The translations under genes and the position numbers were made by a program. This document shows, in pieces, positions 1-10,088 of a stretch of 64,000 nucleotides of DNA. The notes beneath the pieces were generated by a model. The model searched no databases, was not told the DNA's origin, and saw only the letters and a program-made list of their open reading frames with translations. Where the stretch lies: NCBI RefSeq assembly GCF_040869045.1, contig NW_027137032.1:124001-188000 (forward strand), written 5' to 3'. The DNA is from Eurosta solidaginis (lineage: Eukaryota; Arthropoda; Insecta; Diptera; Tephritidae). Every line of letters starts with the position of its first letter. The stretch's first letter is position 1.

Positions 1-2094
1 TTAACTCTAGAATTAAAGGATATACAACGAGAAACAACGTTTGACAACCTTTAAACAGTTTTAATAACTATCTCAAAAATTGTCGCTCTGATGCAAACAA
101 CTGATGAGTTATCTACTTAAATTTGATGAACAAAACGACTTACGTATTTTAAACATGCTAACCTTTAGCCCGGTAAGCAAATTAAAAAAAAAACGCAATA
201 TGTAGGCTACACGAGAACGGAGACGTCGAGTAACCAAAACAAATGCGTTAAACAAATTCGTACACGTTATTTATCAATTTAACTATAGAATTAAAGGATA
301 TACAACGAGAAACAACGTTTGACAACCTTTAAACAGTTTTAATAACTATCTCAAAAATTATCGCTCTGATGCAAACAACTGATGAGTTATCTACTTAAAT
401 ATGATGAACAAAACGACTTACGTATTTTAAACATGCTAACCTTTAGCCCGCTAAGCAAATTAAAAAAAAAACGCAATATGTAGGCTACACGAGAACGGAG
501 ACGTCGAGTAACCAAAACAAATGCGTTAAACAAATTCGTACACGTTATTTATCAATTTAACTCTAGAATTAAAGGATATACAACGAGAAACAACGTTTGA
601 CAACCTTTAAACAGTTTTAATAACTATCTCAAAAATTGTCGCTCTGATGCAAACAACTGATGAGTTATCTACTTAAATTTGATGAACAAAACGACTTACG
701 TATTTTAAACATGCTAACCTTTAGCCCGGTAAGCAAATTAAAAAAAAAACGCAATATGTAGGCTACACGAGAACGGAGACGTCGAGTAACCAAAACAAAT
801 GCGTTAAACAAATTCGTACACGTTATTTATCAATTTAACTCTAGAATTAAAGGATATACAACGAGAAACAACGTTTGACAACCTTTAAACAGTTTTAATA
901 ACTATCTCAAAAATTATCGCTCTGATGCAAACAACTGATGAGTTATCTACTTAAATATGATGAACAAAACGACTTACGTATTTTAAACATGCTAACCTTT
1001 AGCCCGGTAAGCAAATTAAAAAAAAAAAAGCAATATGTAGGCTACACGAGAACGGAGACGTCGAGTAACCAAAACAAATGCGTTAAACAAATTCGTACAC
1101 ATTATTTATCAATTTAACTCTAGAATTAAAGGATATACAACGAGAAACAACGTTTGACAACCTTTAAACAGTTTTAATAGCTATCTCAAAAATTGTCGCT
1201 CTGATGCAAACAACTGATGAGTTATCTACTCAAATTTGTTGAACAAAACGACTTACGTATTTTAAGCATGCTAACCTTTAGCCCGGTAAGCAAATTAAAA
1301 AAAAAACGCAATATGTAGGCAACACGAGAACGGAGATGTCGAGTAACCAAAACAAATGCGTTAAACAAATTCGTACACGTTATTTATCAATTTAACTCTA
1401 GAATTAAAGGATATACAACGAGAAACAACGTTTGACAACCTTTAAACAGTTTTAATAACTATCTCAAAAATTATCGCTCTGATGCAAACAACTGATGAGT
1501 TATCTACTTAAATTTGATGAACAAAACGACTTACATATTTTAAACATGCTAACCTTTAGCCCGGTAAGCAAATTAAAAAAAAACGCAATATGTAGGCTAC
1601 ACGAGAACGGAGACGTCGAGTAACCAAAACAAATGCGTTAAACAAATTCGTACACGTTATTTATCAATTTAACTCTAGAATTAAAGGACATACAACGAGA
1701 AACAACGTTTGACAACCTTTAAACAGTTTTAATAACTATCTCAAAAATTATCGCTCTGATGCAAACAACTGATGAGTTATCTACTTAAATTTGATGAACA
1801 AAACGACTTACGTATTTTAAGCATGCTAACCTTTAGCCCGGTAAGCAAATTAAAAAAAAAAACGCAATATGTAGGCTACACGAGAACGGAGACGTCGAGT
1901 AACCAAAACAAATGCGTTAAACAAATTCGTACACGTTATTTATCAATTTAACTCCAGAATTAAAGGATATACAACGAGAAACAACGTTTGACAACCTTTA
2001 AACAGTTTTAATAACTATCTCAAAAATTATCGCTCTGATGCAGACAATTGATGAGTTATCTACTTAAATTTGATGAACAAAACGACTTACGTAT
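1..2094. repeat. 278-bp satellite array, block 1 (about 7.5 monomers)
   Basis: Head-to-tail tandem copies of an AT-rich monomer with a 278-bp period, almost identical from copy to copy. Landmarks in each monomer are a GCTAACCTTTAGC inverted repeat, an A-run of 9-12, GACGTC, TCTAGA and TTACGTATT. Copies fall into classes by the segment AAATATGATG, AAATTTGATG or AAATTTGTTG. Monomer phase is kept up to 2094, where a gypsy LTR begins. No gene is visible. I do not recognise the satellite family. Confidence 0.97.
2091..2094. repeat. Target site duplication GTAT, left flank of composite gypsy
   Basis: GTAT directly precedes the LTR at 2095 and recurs directly after the last LTR at 10784-10787. Joining the flanks across the insertion restores the normal satellite sequence CTTACGTATTTTAAAC. 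A 4-bp duplication is usual for Ty3/gypsy integration. Confidence 0.9.
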
Positions 2095-2201
2095 TGTTAC
2101 GAATTTTTGTTTGCAAATCCTCTTATTTGCAATCCTCTGCTAAGTTCGAATCACTAAACTGTTGAATAAATAATTCCAATTTGTAATAATGCAAAATGGC
2201 C

Positions 2202-2207
2202 TTTATT
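2202..2207 (-). terminator. Gypsy LTR A polyadenylation signal AATAAA
   Basis: AATAAA on the minus strand, about 185 bp downstream of the LTR TATA box, in the expected R region. Equivalent copies lie at 6206-6211 and 10210-10215. Confidence 0.6.
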
Positions 2208-2389
2208 AAAGTACTTCACAATACACTCAAACTGTGCAACGAATAGCTTGCTTAATAACCACACTGACTGATAGCTCAATGAAACTCTACTATTCAAAAT
2301 AGTACTGCTATTGCTCGCTAGATATCGTCTTAATCGCAACTGCTTGACAACTCAAATCAAACTGAATTACTTCTTACTCGCCTGCATCG

Positions 2390-2397
2390 CTTTTATA
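2390..2397 (-). promoter_or_regulatory. Gypsy LTR A TATA box
   Basis: TATAAAAG on the minus strand, placed so that U3, R and the AATAAA follow in normal LTR order. Confidence 0.6.
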
Positions 2398-2775
2398 GTT
2401 TACGCTGCATACTTCTAGGCTCTTCGATTTCCAGAAGTTACTAGTTGTTTCGGCTACAAAATCGCCAGCCACAACTACGTGCACAAATTATTGCTCTCTC
2501 TTGTGACAACTCAGATAAGGTATATGCATGTGTTTGTAGTTTACAGTCTCCCGCACACACATAAGCGTATAAGTAAATTCATCGGTGTGTGACATCTCAT
2601 CTCTCGCTGCCTTGTATGTAAATGTTGCTCGTCGGAATGTGTACATATGTGTAGACGCAATTATTGATTCGTTTATGTAGATACATAATGATTGAATTAT
2701 TGATGTGCATTCACGTCACTGCTTAGATCGGCTTAGAGCTGGCAGCACTCCTTAGTTTTGCTAATATTCGTAACA

Positions 2776-2788
2776 CTGCCCTCCACCT
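2776..2788 (-). other. Polypurine tract, left gypsy unit
   Basis: Minus strand AGGTGGAGGGCAG sits directly against the 3' LTR and overlaps the integrase stop codon (TAG at 2787-2789). This is the expected plus-strand DNA primer. There is no room for an env gene between pol and the LTR. Confidence 0.8.
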
Positions 2789-4370
2789 AAGTCTGATCGT
2801 CCCGATCAGACAAATCTCTCGATCTAAACGCTGCTAATCTCTCCAAATGAACCACTTTCATTTTGGTTCGTGGTTTGGTAGTGGTTTGTATGCGGTACAC
2901 TACATCGTTGATCCGTTTTACAACTTTGTATGGGCCTTCCCAGTTACACTGCAATTTCGGGGACAAACCTTTTTTTCGTTGTGGGTTGTATAGCAGCACC
3001 AAATCTCCTTCCTGAAACCCTTCCGAATTAATTGCTTTATCGTACCTCGCTTTCATCTTGTCACTCATAATCTTTGCTCGTTGCCTTACCAGATCGTGTA
3101 TCTCTCTCAGCTCTTCTTCTAAGACATCAGTGGATTTCTTGACATTCCTCTCCGCATCGGCATCTATCCCATACTTCAAATCAGCTGGCAGTCGAAGGTC
3201 ATTGCCAAAAATTACCTTTGCGGGAGTTTGGCCCGTTGTGTCATGTACTGCCGATCGGTAGGCCATCAAGAATAATGATATGTGTGTATCCCAGTCCTTA
3301 TGGTACTTGTCGACTACTTTCCTTAGATGCTCCTCCAATGTTCTATTGAAACGTTCCACCATACCATCGGACTGAGGATGCAATGCAGTTGTCCGTGTTT
3401 TTCGAGTGCCCAACTTCTTGCACAGTTCTTGGAACACAGCTGATTCAAAATTCCTGCCTTGGTCAGAATGTAACTCCATTGGTACACCATACCTTGCAAC
3501 CCATTCGTTTTTAACCACTTCTGCTACTGTTTCTGCTTCTTGGTTTGGGATTGGGTATACCTCTGGCCATTTACTGAAATAATCCATAACCACCAGTACG
3601 TATTTGTTTCCGCGGTTGCTAGTAGGAAATGGACCTGCGACATCCATGGCGATCCTTTCAAATGGTGCACCTGAAATATACTGCTTCATCTGGCCACGAC
3701 TTCGGGTTTTGGGCCCTTTCGCTCTGTTGCATACCTCGCAATTGGCAATCCACTCGGTGACCGACTGACGGCAACCAACCCAATAGAATCTCTGCTTAAT
3801 TTTCTCGAGTGTCTTCGTGATTCCAAGATGGCCTCCACTTGGACCATTGTGCAACTCGCTGAGCACGTCAGGAATCCTCTTTCTGGAAACAACTATAAGT
3901 TTCTTCTTGCACTGACCATCCTCACTCTCCCATAATCGATGCAAGCAACCGGATATCAATTCCAAACTGTTCCACTGTGCCCAATATGACTTCGCAATGG
4001 GACTCTCTGCTGACATATCCTCTCTGCTTGGTCTTTCGTTTCGTTCGATCCCTTGCATAACATGTGACAGATCTGTATCTTCTAGCTGACACTTTCTTAG
4101 TTGTTCCTTGTCCCATTCATCCGTACACGTTATAGTCATTAGCCTGACATCTATAATGTCTTCTTTAGCCTCGGCCTTTGAACAGTGCTTGCATTCCAAA
4201 CTACATGGCCTTCGTGACATTGCATCGGCATTTCCATGGGTACTACCTTTTCGATGCTCAATGGAAAAGTCATAGCTTTGAAGTCGCTCGATCCACCGTG
4301 CCAATTGTCCTTCCGGATTACGGAACTGCAGAAGCCATTTCAATGCTGCGTGATCTGTCCTGATATGGAA
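2787..4370 (-). CDS. pol: Gypsy pol 3' part: RNase H end plus integrase (left unit)
   Basis: Open reading frame for the end of RNase H and a full integrase, which inserts retrotransposon DNA into the host chromosome. Just after the upstream TGA the RNase H motif RTDHAAL is readable. Numbering from the TTG at 4343 (518 residues): HHCC zinc-binding domain with H165, H172, C202, C205; catalytic D234, D294 and E330 with exactly 35 residues between the last two; C-terminal GPY/F-type module around residues 466-486. All catalytic residues are intact. No ATG is visible at the start, so the frame is a downstream piece of an interrupted pol. Compared with the right unit it has I/L, S/P, T/I and R/W changes. 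The protein would need readthrough or a helper element. Confidence 0.9.
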   Translation of the reverse strand, partial: FHIRTDHAALKWLLQFRNPEGQLARWIERLQSYDFSIEHRKGSTHGNADAMSRRPCSLECKHCSKAEAKEDIIDVRLMTITCTDEWDKEQLRKCQLEDTDLSHVMQGIERNERPSREDMSAESPIAKSYWAQWNSLELISGCLHRLWESEDGQCKKKLIVVSRKRIPDVLSELHNGPSGGHLGITKTLEKIKQRFYWVGCRQSVTEWIANCEVCNRAKGPKTRSRGQMKQYISGAPFERIAMDVAGPFPTSNRGNKYVLVVMDYFSKWPEVYPIPNQEAETVAEVVKNEWVARYGVPMELHSDQGRNFESAVFQELCKKLGTRKTRTTALHPQSDGMVERFNRTLEEHLRKVVDKYHKDWDTHISLFLMAYRSAVHDTTGQTPAKVIFGNDLRLPADLKYGIDADAERNVKKSTDVLEEELREIHDLVRQRAKIMSDKMKARYDKAINSEGFQEGDLVLLYNPQRKKGLSPKLQCNWEGPYKVVKRINDVVYRIQTTTKPRTKMKVVHLERLAAFRSRDLSDRDDQT

Positions 4371-4726
4371 TCACTGGCCGTAGAGGTATTTGTGAAAATG
4401 TTTAATGCACTCTACCAATGCCAACAGCTCTCTCCGCGTAACACAGTAGTTCCTCTCTGGTTTTCCAATCGAACGGCTGTAATCTGCAACTACCTTCTCC
4501 TGTCCATCGACCAGTTGTGATAAAACGCCTCCTATAGCATATCCACTTGCATCTGTATCTAGAATAAATGTTGCTCCTGGAATCGGATATGCTAACATTG
4601 GGGCAATGCACAAACGCTCCTTCAATGTTTGGAAAGCCACTTCTTGCTCCTTCTTCCATTCAAAAGCTTTGTTTTTTCTTGTAAGCTCATGGAGGCTATG
4701 GGCTACGCTGGAAAAATTTGGTACAG
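4371..4726 (-). pseudogene. pol: Gypsy pol RNase H fragment ending in TGA (left unit)
   Basis: This is the same reading frame as the integrase segment, separated from it by one TGA at 4371-4373. It carries the end of the RT connection region (PNFSS..LHELTRKN) and RNase H motifs: first catalytic D in DTDASG, E in RRELLA. The third acidic residue lies beyond the stop, in RTDHAAL. The usual YYSR motif reads DYSR here but YYSR in the right-hand unit, so this copy has the private change. The stop looks like a nonsense substitution because sense continues in frame after it. Confidence 0.8.
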
Positions 4727-4785
4727 CCCAAGAAAACTTCTCAATTCATGTAGATTCTGTGGTCTTGGATATTTGCTCATCACCT
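4703..4785 (-). pseudogene. Gypsy reverse transcriptase C-terminal remnant (left unit)
   Basis: A short frame reads KYPRPQNLHELRSFLGL, the conserved block at the end of gypsy reverse transcriptase. It overlaps the last gag codons in another frame. It is cut off on the upstream side by the deletion that fused it to gag, and breaks again near 4721-4726, where a second small deletion removes the usual YYRRF-type residues and shifts frame. Confidence 0.75.
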
Positions 4786-6047
4786 TCTGCTCTGCGTTTA
4801 CGACCACCCACATTGTTGGAGCTATTGGGACCGCTATTGCAATGTCGTGCAATATGACCTGGGTTGCCGCACTTGAAACATTTAGTAACTCCGGCATTTT
4901 TCTGTTGTGATCCCTTCAGTGCTTCCAAAATAGTGTCTACCCAATCTGGTCTTTCCACTTCTACACGATGAGCTTTGTATGCTGGTTTACTCAATAGTGA
5001 GGCCGTTTCCTGAGTCAATGCATGTGATACCGTTTCAGAAAATGTCAGCTTTGGGTTTGCGTATGTAGCTCGCTTCGTTTCCACGTCCCGTATGCCATTT
5101 ATGAAACTCTGGATTTTTACCCTTTCAGTGTATTCCACGGGTGCGTCCGCATTTGCAAGATGAGCCAATCTTTCAATATCTGAAGCAAACTCCTGCAATG
5201 TTTCATTTGCTTTTTGGTAGCGGTTTTGCAACTCAATTTGGAATATCTGTTTCCTATGCTCGCTTCCGTAACGTCTCTCTAAAGCGCTCATCAATGTTTC
5301 GTAGTGGTTCCGCTCGTACTCTGGGATGGTCTGTAAGATTTCCGCGGCAGGCCCTTTCAGTGCCACGAACAGAGCTGCAACTTTATCTTCAGCTTTCCAT
5401 TGGTTCACTGCTGCGGTCTTCTCAAACTGTAGCTTAAAGACCTGAAAAGGAACAGAACCGTCAAAGGATGGTGTCTTTACCTTTGGATTACTCGCTGAAG
5501 CAGCTGGGCGGTTTAGTTGTAACTGCTCCATACGACCTTTTAACGCTTCTATTTCGGCATCAATTTTGTCCTCGAGTTGTAAAATTTTTGCATCCTGCTC
5601 TTCCAGTTTCACAAAGAGCTGCGCTGATACCTGTTCCGAAATTTGTGCCGACATTTCAGCCATACGCGTTTCTTGTGCTTCAATCTTCGATGTAATCTGT
5701 GTCGACATTTCTGACATACGCGTTTCTTGTGCTTCAATCTTGGATGTTATGCGTGTCTCCTGCGATTCTAGTTGTGATGACATTGTCGATGTTTGAGCAG
5801 ATATTGCAGCCAAAATCATGTTCAAGTCTGTGCTCGTAACGGTCTGCGATGTTTCGTTTTTCTCTTCAACTTTTGTTACTTCCTCGCCATCAAGATGAAA
5901 GTAATACTTTTCCACATCAATTCCTTCCGCTTCCATTGCCTCTCGTAGCCGTGCCTGAAGTTCAAGTTTAACGCCGCTTGTATTCAATCCACGGCTCTCC
6001 AACTCCTTCTTTAGTTGCTGGATCTTCAATTCACTGAACTTTGCCAT
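4746..6047 (-). CDS. gag: Gypsy Gag with N-terminal SAP domain (left unit)
   Basis: 433-residue structural polyprotein of the retrotransposon particle. Residues about 2-40 form a SAP-like DNA-binding motif (LKIQQLKKELESRG..). Residues about 85-175 are a coiled coil containing a duplicated KIEAQETRM module. Residues about 185-350 are the capsid-like Gag core. A CCHC zinc knuckle follows at C390, C393, H398, C403 (CFKCGNPGHIARHC). The ATG lies 51 bp inside the 5' LTR boundary, just after the primer binding site. The last few codons come from the deletion junction with reverse transcriptase sequence, so the natural C-terminus and protease are missing. It differs from the right copy by Y/D at 49 and K/N at 218. 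Confidence 0.93.
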   Translation of the reverse strand: MAKFSELKIQQLKKELESRGLNTSGVKLELQARLREAMEAEGIDVEKYYFHLDGEEVTKVEEKNETSQTVTSTDLNMILAAISAQTSTMSSQLESQETRITSKIEAQETRMSEMSTQITSKIEAQETRMAEMSAQISEQVSAQLFVKLEEQDAKILQLEDKIDAEIEALKGRMEQLQLNRPAASASNPKVKTPSFDGSVPFQVFKLQFEKTAAVNQWKAEDKVAALFVALKGPAAEILQTIPEYERNHYETLMSALERRYGSEHRKQIFQIELQNRYQKANETLQEFASDIERLAHLANADAPVEYTERVKIQSFINGIRDVETKRATYANPKLTFSETVSHALTQETASLLSKPAYKAHRVEVERPDWVDTILEALKGSQQKNAGVTKCFKCGNPGHIARHCNSGPNSSNNVGGRKRRAEGDEQISKTTEST

Positions 6048-6084
6048 GTCGTTGTTGTCCTCTGGAATTTATTCAACAATTTCT

Positions 6085-6096
6085 CTTCTGACACCA
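6085..6096 (-). other. Primer binding site, left gypsy unit (tRNA-Leu type)
   Basis: Minus strand TGGTGTCAGAAG, two bases inside the middle LTR, complementary to a tRNA 3' end CTTCTGACACCA. This matches the acceptor end typical of eukaryotic tRNA-Leu, from memory of the family. Confidence 0.75.
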
Positions 6097-6098
6097 AT

Positions 6099-6779
6099 TG
6101 TTACGAATTTTTATTTGCAAATCCTCTTATTTGCAATCCTCTGCTAAGTTCGAATCACTAAACTGTTGAATAAATAACTCCAATTTGTAATAATGCAAAA
6201 TGGCCTTTATTAAAGTACTTCACAATACACTCAAACTGTGCAACGAATAGCTTGCTTAATAACCACACTGACTGATAGCTCAATGAAACTCTACTATTCA
6301 AAATAGTACTGCTATTGCTCGCTAGATATCGTCTTAATCGCAACTGCTTGACAACTCAAATCAAACTGAATTACTTCTTACTCGCCTGCATCGCTTTTAT
6401 AGTTTACGCTGCATACTTCTAGGCTCTTCGATTTCCAGAAGTTACTAGTTGTTTCGGCTACAAAATCGCCAGCCACAACTACGTGCACAAATTATTGCTC
6501 TCTCTTGTGACAACTCAGATAAGGTATATGCATGTGTTTGTAGTTTACAGTCTCCCGCACACACATAAGCGTATAAGTAAATTCATCGGTGTGTGACATC
6601 TCATCTCTCGCTGCCTTGTATGTAAATGTTGCTCGTCGGAATGTGTACATATGTGTAGACGCAATTATTGATTCGTTTATGTAGATACATAATGATTGAA
6701 TTATTGATGTGCATTCACGTCACTGCTTAGATCGGCTTAGAGCTGGCAGCACTCCTTAGTTTTGCTAATATTCGTAACA
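6099..6779 (-). repeat. Gypsy LTR B (shared middle LTR, recombinant)
   Basis: 681 bp, serving as 5' LTR for the left unit and 3' LTR for the right. At 6113 and 6178 it matches LTR C and not LTR A. At 6241, 6575-6576 and 6589 it matches LTR A and not C. The switch between 6178 and 6241 is what an unequal crossover between two outer LTRs would leave. TATA box (minus) at 6394-6401, AATAAA at 6206-6211. Confidence 0.95.
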
Positions 6780-6792
6780 CTGCCCTCCACCT
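6780..6792 (-). other. Polypurine tract, right gypsy unit
   Basis: AGGTGGAGGGCAG on the minus strand, identical to the left unit, abutting LTR B and overlapping the integrase stop at 6791-6793. Confidence 0.8.
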
Positions 6793-8374
6793 AAGTCTGA
6801 TCGTCCCGATCAGACAAATCTCTCGATCTAAACGCTGCTAATCTCTCCAAATGAACCACTTTCATTTTGGTTCGTGGTTTGGTAGTGGTTTGTATGCGGT
6901 ACACTACATCGTTGATCCGTTTTACAACTTTGTATGGGCCTTCCCAGTTACACTGCAATTTCGGGGACAAACCTTTTTTTCGTTGTGGGTTGTATAGCAG
7001 CACCAAATCTCCTTCCTGAAACCCTTCCGAATTAATTGCTTTATCGTACCTCGCTTTCATCTTGTCACTCATAATCTTTGCTCGTTGCCTTACCAGATCG
7101 TGTATCTCTCTCAGCTCTTCTTCTAAGACATCAGTGGATTTCTTGACATTCCTCTCAGCATCGGCATCTATCCCATACTTCAAATCAGCTGGCAGTCGAA
7201 GGTCATTGCCAAAAATTACCTTTGCGGGAGTTTGGCCCGTTGTGTCATGTACTGCCGATCGGTAGGCCATCAAGAATAATGATATGTGTGTATCCCAGTC
7301 CTTATGGTACTTGTCGACTACTTTCCTTAAATGCTCCTCCAATGTTCTATTGAAACGTTCCACCATACCATCGGACTGAGGATGCAATGCAGTTGTCCAT
7401 GTTTTTCGAATGCCCAACTTCTTGCACAGTTCTTGGAACACAGCTGATTCAAAATTCCTGCCTTGGTCAGAATGTAACTCCATTGGTACACCATACCTTG
7501 CAACCCATTCGTTTTTAACCACTTCTGCTACTGTTTCTGCTTCTTGGTTTGGGATTGGGTATACCTCTGGCCATTTACTGAAATAATCCATAACCACCAG
7601 TACGTATTTGTTTCCGCGGTTGCTAGTAGGAAATGGACCTGCGACATCCATGGCGATCCTTTCAAATGGTGCACCTGAAATATACTGCTTCATCTGGCCA
7701 CGACTTCGGGTTTTGGGCCCTTTCGCTCTGTTGCATACCTCGCAATTGGCAATCCACTCGGTGACCGACTGACGGCAACCAACCCAATAGAATCTCTGCT
7801 TAATTTTCTCGAGTGTCTTCGTGATTCCAAGATGGCCTCCACTTGGACCATTGTGCAACTCGCTGAGCACGTCAGGAATCCTCTTTCTGGGAACAACTAT
7901 AAGTTTCTTCTTGCACTGACCATCCTCACTCTCCCATAATCGATGCAAGCAACCGGATATCAATTCCAAACTGTTCCACTGTGCCCAATATGACTTCGCA
8001 ATGGGACTCTCTGCTGACATATCCTCTCTGCTTGGTCTTTCGTTTCGTTCGAGCCCTTGCATAACATGTGACAGATCTGTATCTTCTAGCTGACACTTTC
8101 TTAGTTGTTCCTTGTCCCATTCATCCGTACACGTTATAGTCATTAGCCGGACATCTATAATGTCTTCTTTAGCCTCGGCCTTTGAACAGTGCTTGCATTC
8201 CAAACTACATGGCCTTCGTGACATTGCATCGGCATTTCCATGGGTACTACCTTTTCGATGCTCAATGGAAAAGTCATAGCTTTGAAGTCGCTCGATCCAC
8301 CGTGCCAATTGTCCTTCCGGATTACGGAACTGCAGAAGCCATTTCAATGCTGCGTGATCTGTCCTGATATGGAA
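6791..8374 (-). CDS. pol: Gypsy pol 3' part: RNase H end plus integrase (right unit)
   Basis: Second copy of the integrase frame, 518 residues from the TTG at 8347, with no indel relative to the left copy. The HHCC residues, catalytic D234/D294/E330 and the C-terminal GPY-type module are all intact. It reads L99, P153, I313 and W316 where the left copy has I, S, T and R. As on the left, it follows an in-frame TGA (8375-8377), so no full pol can be made without readthrough. The upstream flank carries the same partial RNase H. Confidence 0.9.
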   Translation of the reverse strand, partial: FHIRTDHAALKWLLQFRNPEGQLARWIERLQSYDFSIEHRKGSTHGNADAMSRRPCSLECKHCSKAEAKEDIIDVRLMTITCTDEWDKEQLRKCQLEDTDLSHVMQGLERNERPSREDMSAESPIAKSYWAQWNSLELISGCLHRLWESEDGQCKKKLIVVPRKRIPDVLSELHNGPSGGHLGITKTLEKIKQRFYWVGCRQSVTEWIANCEVCNRAKGPKTRSRGQMKQYISGAPFERIAMDVAGPFPTSNRGNKYVLVVMDYFSKWPEVYPIPNQEAETVAEVVKNEWVARYGVPMELHSDQGRNFESAVFQELCKKLGIRKTWTTALHPQSDGMVERFNRTLEEHLRKVVDKYHKDWDTHISLFLMAYRSAVHDTTGQTPAKVIFGNDLRLPADLKYGIDADAERNVKKSTDVLEEELREIHDLVRQRAKIMSDKMKARYDKAINSEGFQEGDLVLLYNPQRKKGLSPKLQCNWEGPYKVVKRINDVVYRIQTTTKPRTKMKVVHLERLAAFRSRDLSDRDDQT

Positions 8375-8730
8375 TCACTGGCCGTAGAGGTATTTGTGAA
8401 AATGTTTAATGCACTCTACCAATGCCAACAGCTCTCTCCGCGTAACACAGTAGTTCCTCTCTGGTTTTCCAATCGAACGGCTGTAATATGCAACTACCTT
8501 CTCCTGTCCATCGACCAGTTGTGATAAAACGCCTCCTATAGCATATCCACTTGCATCTGTATCTAGAATAAATGTTGCTCCTGGAATCGGATATGCTAAC
8601 ATTGGGGCAATGCACAAACGCTCCTTCAATGTTTGGAAAGCCACTTCTTGCTCCTTCTTCCATTCAAAAGCTTTGTTTTTTCTTGTAAGCTCATGGAGGC
8701 TATGGGCTACGCTGGAAAAATTTGGTACAG
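8375..8730 (-). pseudogene. pol: Gypsy pol RNase H fragment ending in TGA (right unit)
   Basis: Same arrangement as the left unit with the identical TGA (8375-8377), so the nonsense change predates the duplication. The YYSR motif is in its usual form here. Catalytic D (DTDASG) and E (RRELLA) precede the stop; the last D (RTDHAAL) follows it. Confidence 0.8.
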
Positions 8731-8789
8731 CCCAAGAAAACTTCTCAATTCATGTAGATTCTGTGGTCTTGGATATTTGCTCATCACCT
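8707..8789 (-). pseudogene. Gypsy reverse transcriptase C-terminal remnant (right unit)
   Basis: Contains the same LHELRSFLGL block and the same two breaks as the left unit, at positions shifted by exactly 4004 bp. Confidence 0.75.
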
Positions 8790-10051
8790 TCTGCTCTGCG
8801 TTTACGACCACCCACATTGTTGGAGCTATTGGGACCGCTATTGCAATGTCGTGCAATATGACCTGGGTTGCCGCACTTGAAACATTTAGTAACTCCGGCA
8901 TTTTTCTGTTGTGATCCCTTCAGTGCTTCCAAAATAGTGTCTACCCAATCTGGTCTTTCCACTTCTACACGATGAGCTTTGTATGCTGGTTTACTCAATA
9001 GTGAGGCCGTTTCCTGAGTCAATGCATGTGATACCGTTTCAGAAAATGTCAGCTTTGGGTTTGCGTATGTAGCTCGCTTCGTTTCCACGTCCCGTATGCC
9101 ATTTATGAAACTCTGGATTTTTACCCTTTCAGTGTATTCCACGGGTGCGTCCGCATTTGCAAGATGAGCCAATCTTTCAATATCTGAAGCAAACTCCTGC
9201 AATGTTTCATTTGCTTTTTGGTAGCGGTTTTGCAACTCAATTTGGAATATCTGTTTCCTATGCTCGCTTCCGTAACGTCTCTCTAAAGCGCTCATCAATG
9301 TTTCGTAGTGGTTCCGCTCGTACTCTGGGATGGTCTGTAAGATTTCCGCGGCAGGCCCTTTCAGTGCCACGAACAGAGCTGCAACTTTATCTTCAGCATT
9401 CCATTGGTTCACTGCTGCGGTCTTCTCAAACTGTAGCTTAAAGACCTGAAAAGGAACAGAACCGTCAAAGGATGGTGTCTTTACCTTTGGATTACTCGCT
9501 GAAGCTGCTGGGCGGTTTAGTTGTAACTGCTCCATACGACCTTTTAACGCTTCTATTTCGGCATCAATTTTGTCCTCGAGTTGTAAAATTTTTGCATCCT
9601 GCTCTTCCAGTTTCACAAAGAGCTGCGCTGATACCTGTTCCGAAATTTGTGCCGACATTTCAGCCATACGCGTTTCTTGTGCTTCAATCTTCGATGTAAT
9701 CTGTGTCGACATTTCTGACATACGCGTTTCTTGTGCTTCAATCTTGGATGTTATGCGTGTCTCCTGCGATTCTAGTTGTGATGACATTGTCGATGTTTGA
9801 GCAGATATTGCAGCCAAAATCATGTTCAAGTCTGTGCTCGTAACGGTCTGCGATGTTTCGTTTTTCTCTTCAACTTTTGTTACTTCCTCGCCATCAAGAT
9901 GAAAGTCATACTTTTCCACATCAATTCCTTCCGCTTCCATTGCCTCTCGTAGCCGTGCCTGAAGTTCAAGTTTAACGCCGCTTGTATTCAATCCACGGCT
10001 CTCCAACTCCTTCTTTAGTTGCTGGATCTTCAATTCACTGAACTTTGCCAT
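8750..10051 (-). CDS. gag: Gypsy Gag with N-terminal SAP domain (right unit)
   Basis: 433 residues, same architecture as the left copy: SAP-like motif at about 2-40, coiled coil with the duplicated KIEAQETRM module, Gag core, and CCHC knuckle at C390/C393/H398/C403. It carries D49 and N218. It sits directly behind the true 5' LTR (LTR C), so of the two gag copies this is the one a normal genomic transcript would translate first. The C-terminus is truncated by the same gag/RT deletion junction. Protease is absent, so cleavage of particles would depend on another element. Confidence 0.93.
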   Translation of the reverse strand: MAKFSELKIQQLKKELESRGLNTSGVKLELQARLREAMEAEGIDVEKYDFHLDGEEVTKVEEKNETSQTVTSTDLNMILAAISAQTSTMSSQLESQETRITSKIEAQETRMSEMSTQITSKIEAQETRMAEMSAQISEQVSAQLFVKLEEQDAKILQLEDKIDAEIEALKGRMEQLQLNRPAASASNPKVKTPSFDGSVPFQVFKLQFEKTAAVNQWNAEDKVAALFVALKGPAAEILQTIPEYERNHYETLMSALERRYGSEHRKQIFQIELQNRYQKANETLQEFASDIERLAHLANADAPVEYTERVKIQSFINGIRDVETKRATYANPKLTFSETVSHALTQETASLLSKPAYKAHRVEVERPDWVDTILEALKGSQQKNAGVTKCFKCGNPGHIARHCNSGPNSSNNVGGRKRRAEGDEQISKTTEST

Positions 10052-10088
10052 GTCGTTGTTGTCCTCTGGAATTTATTCAACAATTTCT

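Larger units (their letters stand above)
2095..2775 (-). repeat. Gypsy LTR A (3' LTR of left unit)
   Basis: 681 bp. On the minus strand it begins TGTTACGAAT and ends ATTCGTAACA, a TG..CA LTR with 10-bp terminal inverted repeats. It differs from the middle LTR at only two positions (2109 and 2174) and from the right LTR at six. Confidence 0.95.

Noticed and set aside
1..2094. CRISPR-like array
   Set aside because: Whole 278-bp units are repeated without unique spacers, in a eukaryotic context.
2154..2339. 61-codon frame in each gypsy LTR as a gene
   Set aside because: It lies within R/U5 and spans the AATAAA region, and it resembles no protein family; repeated only because the LTR is.
2776..2790. 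env gene in the gypsy element
   Set aside because: The integrase stop overlaps the polypurine tract, leaving no space for one.
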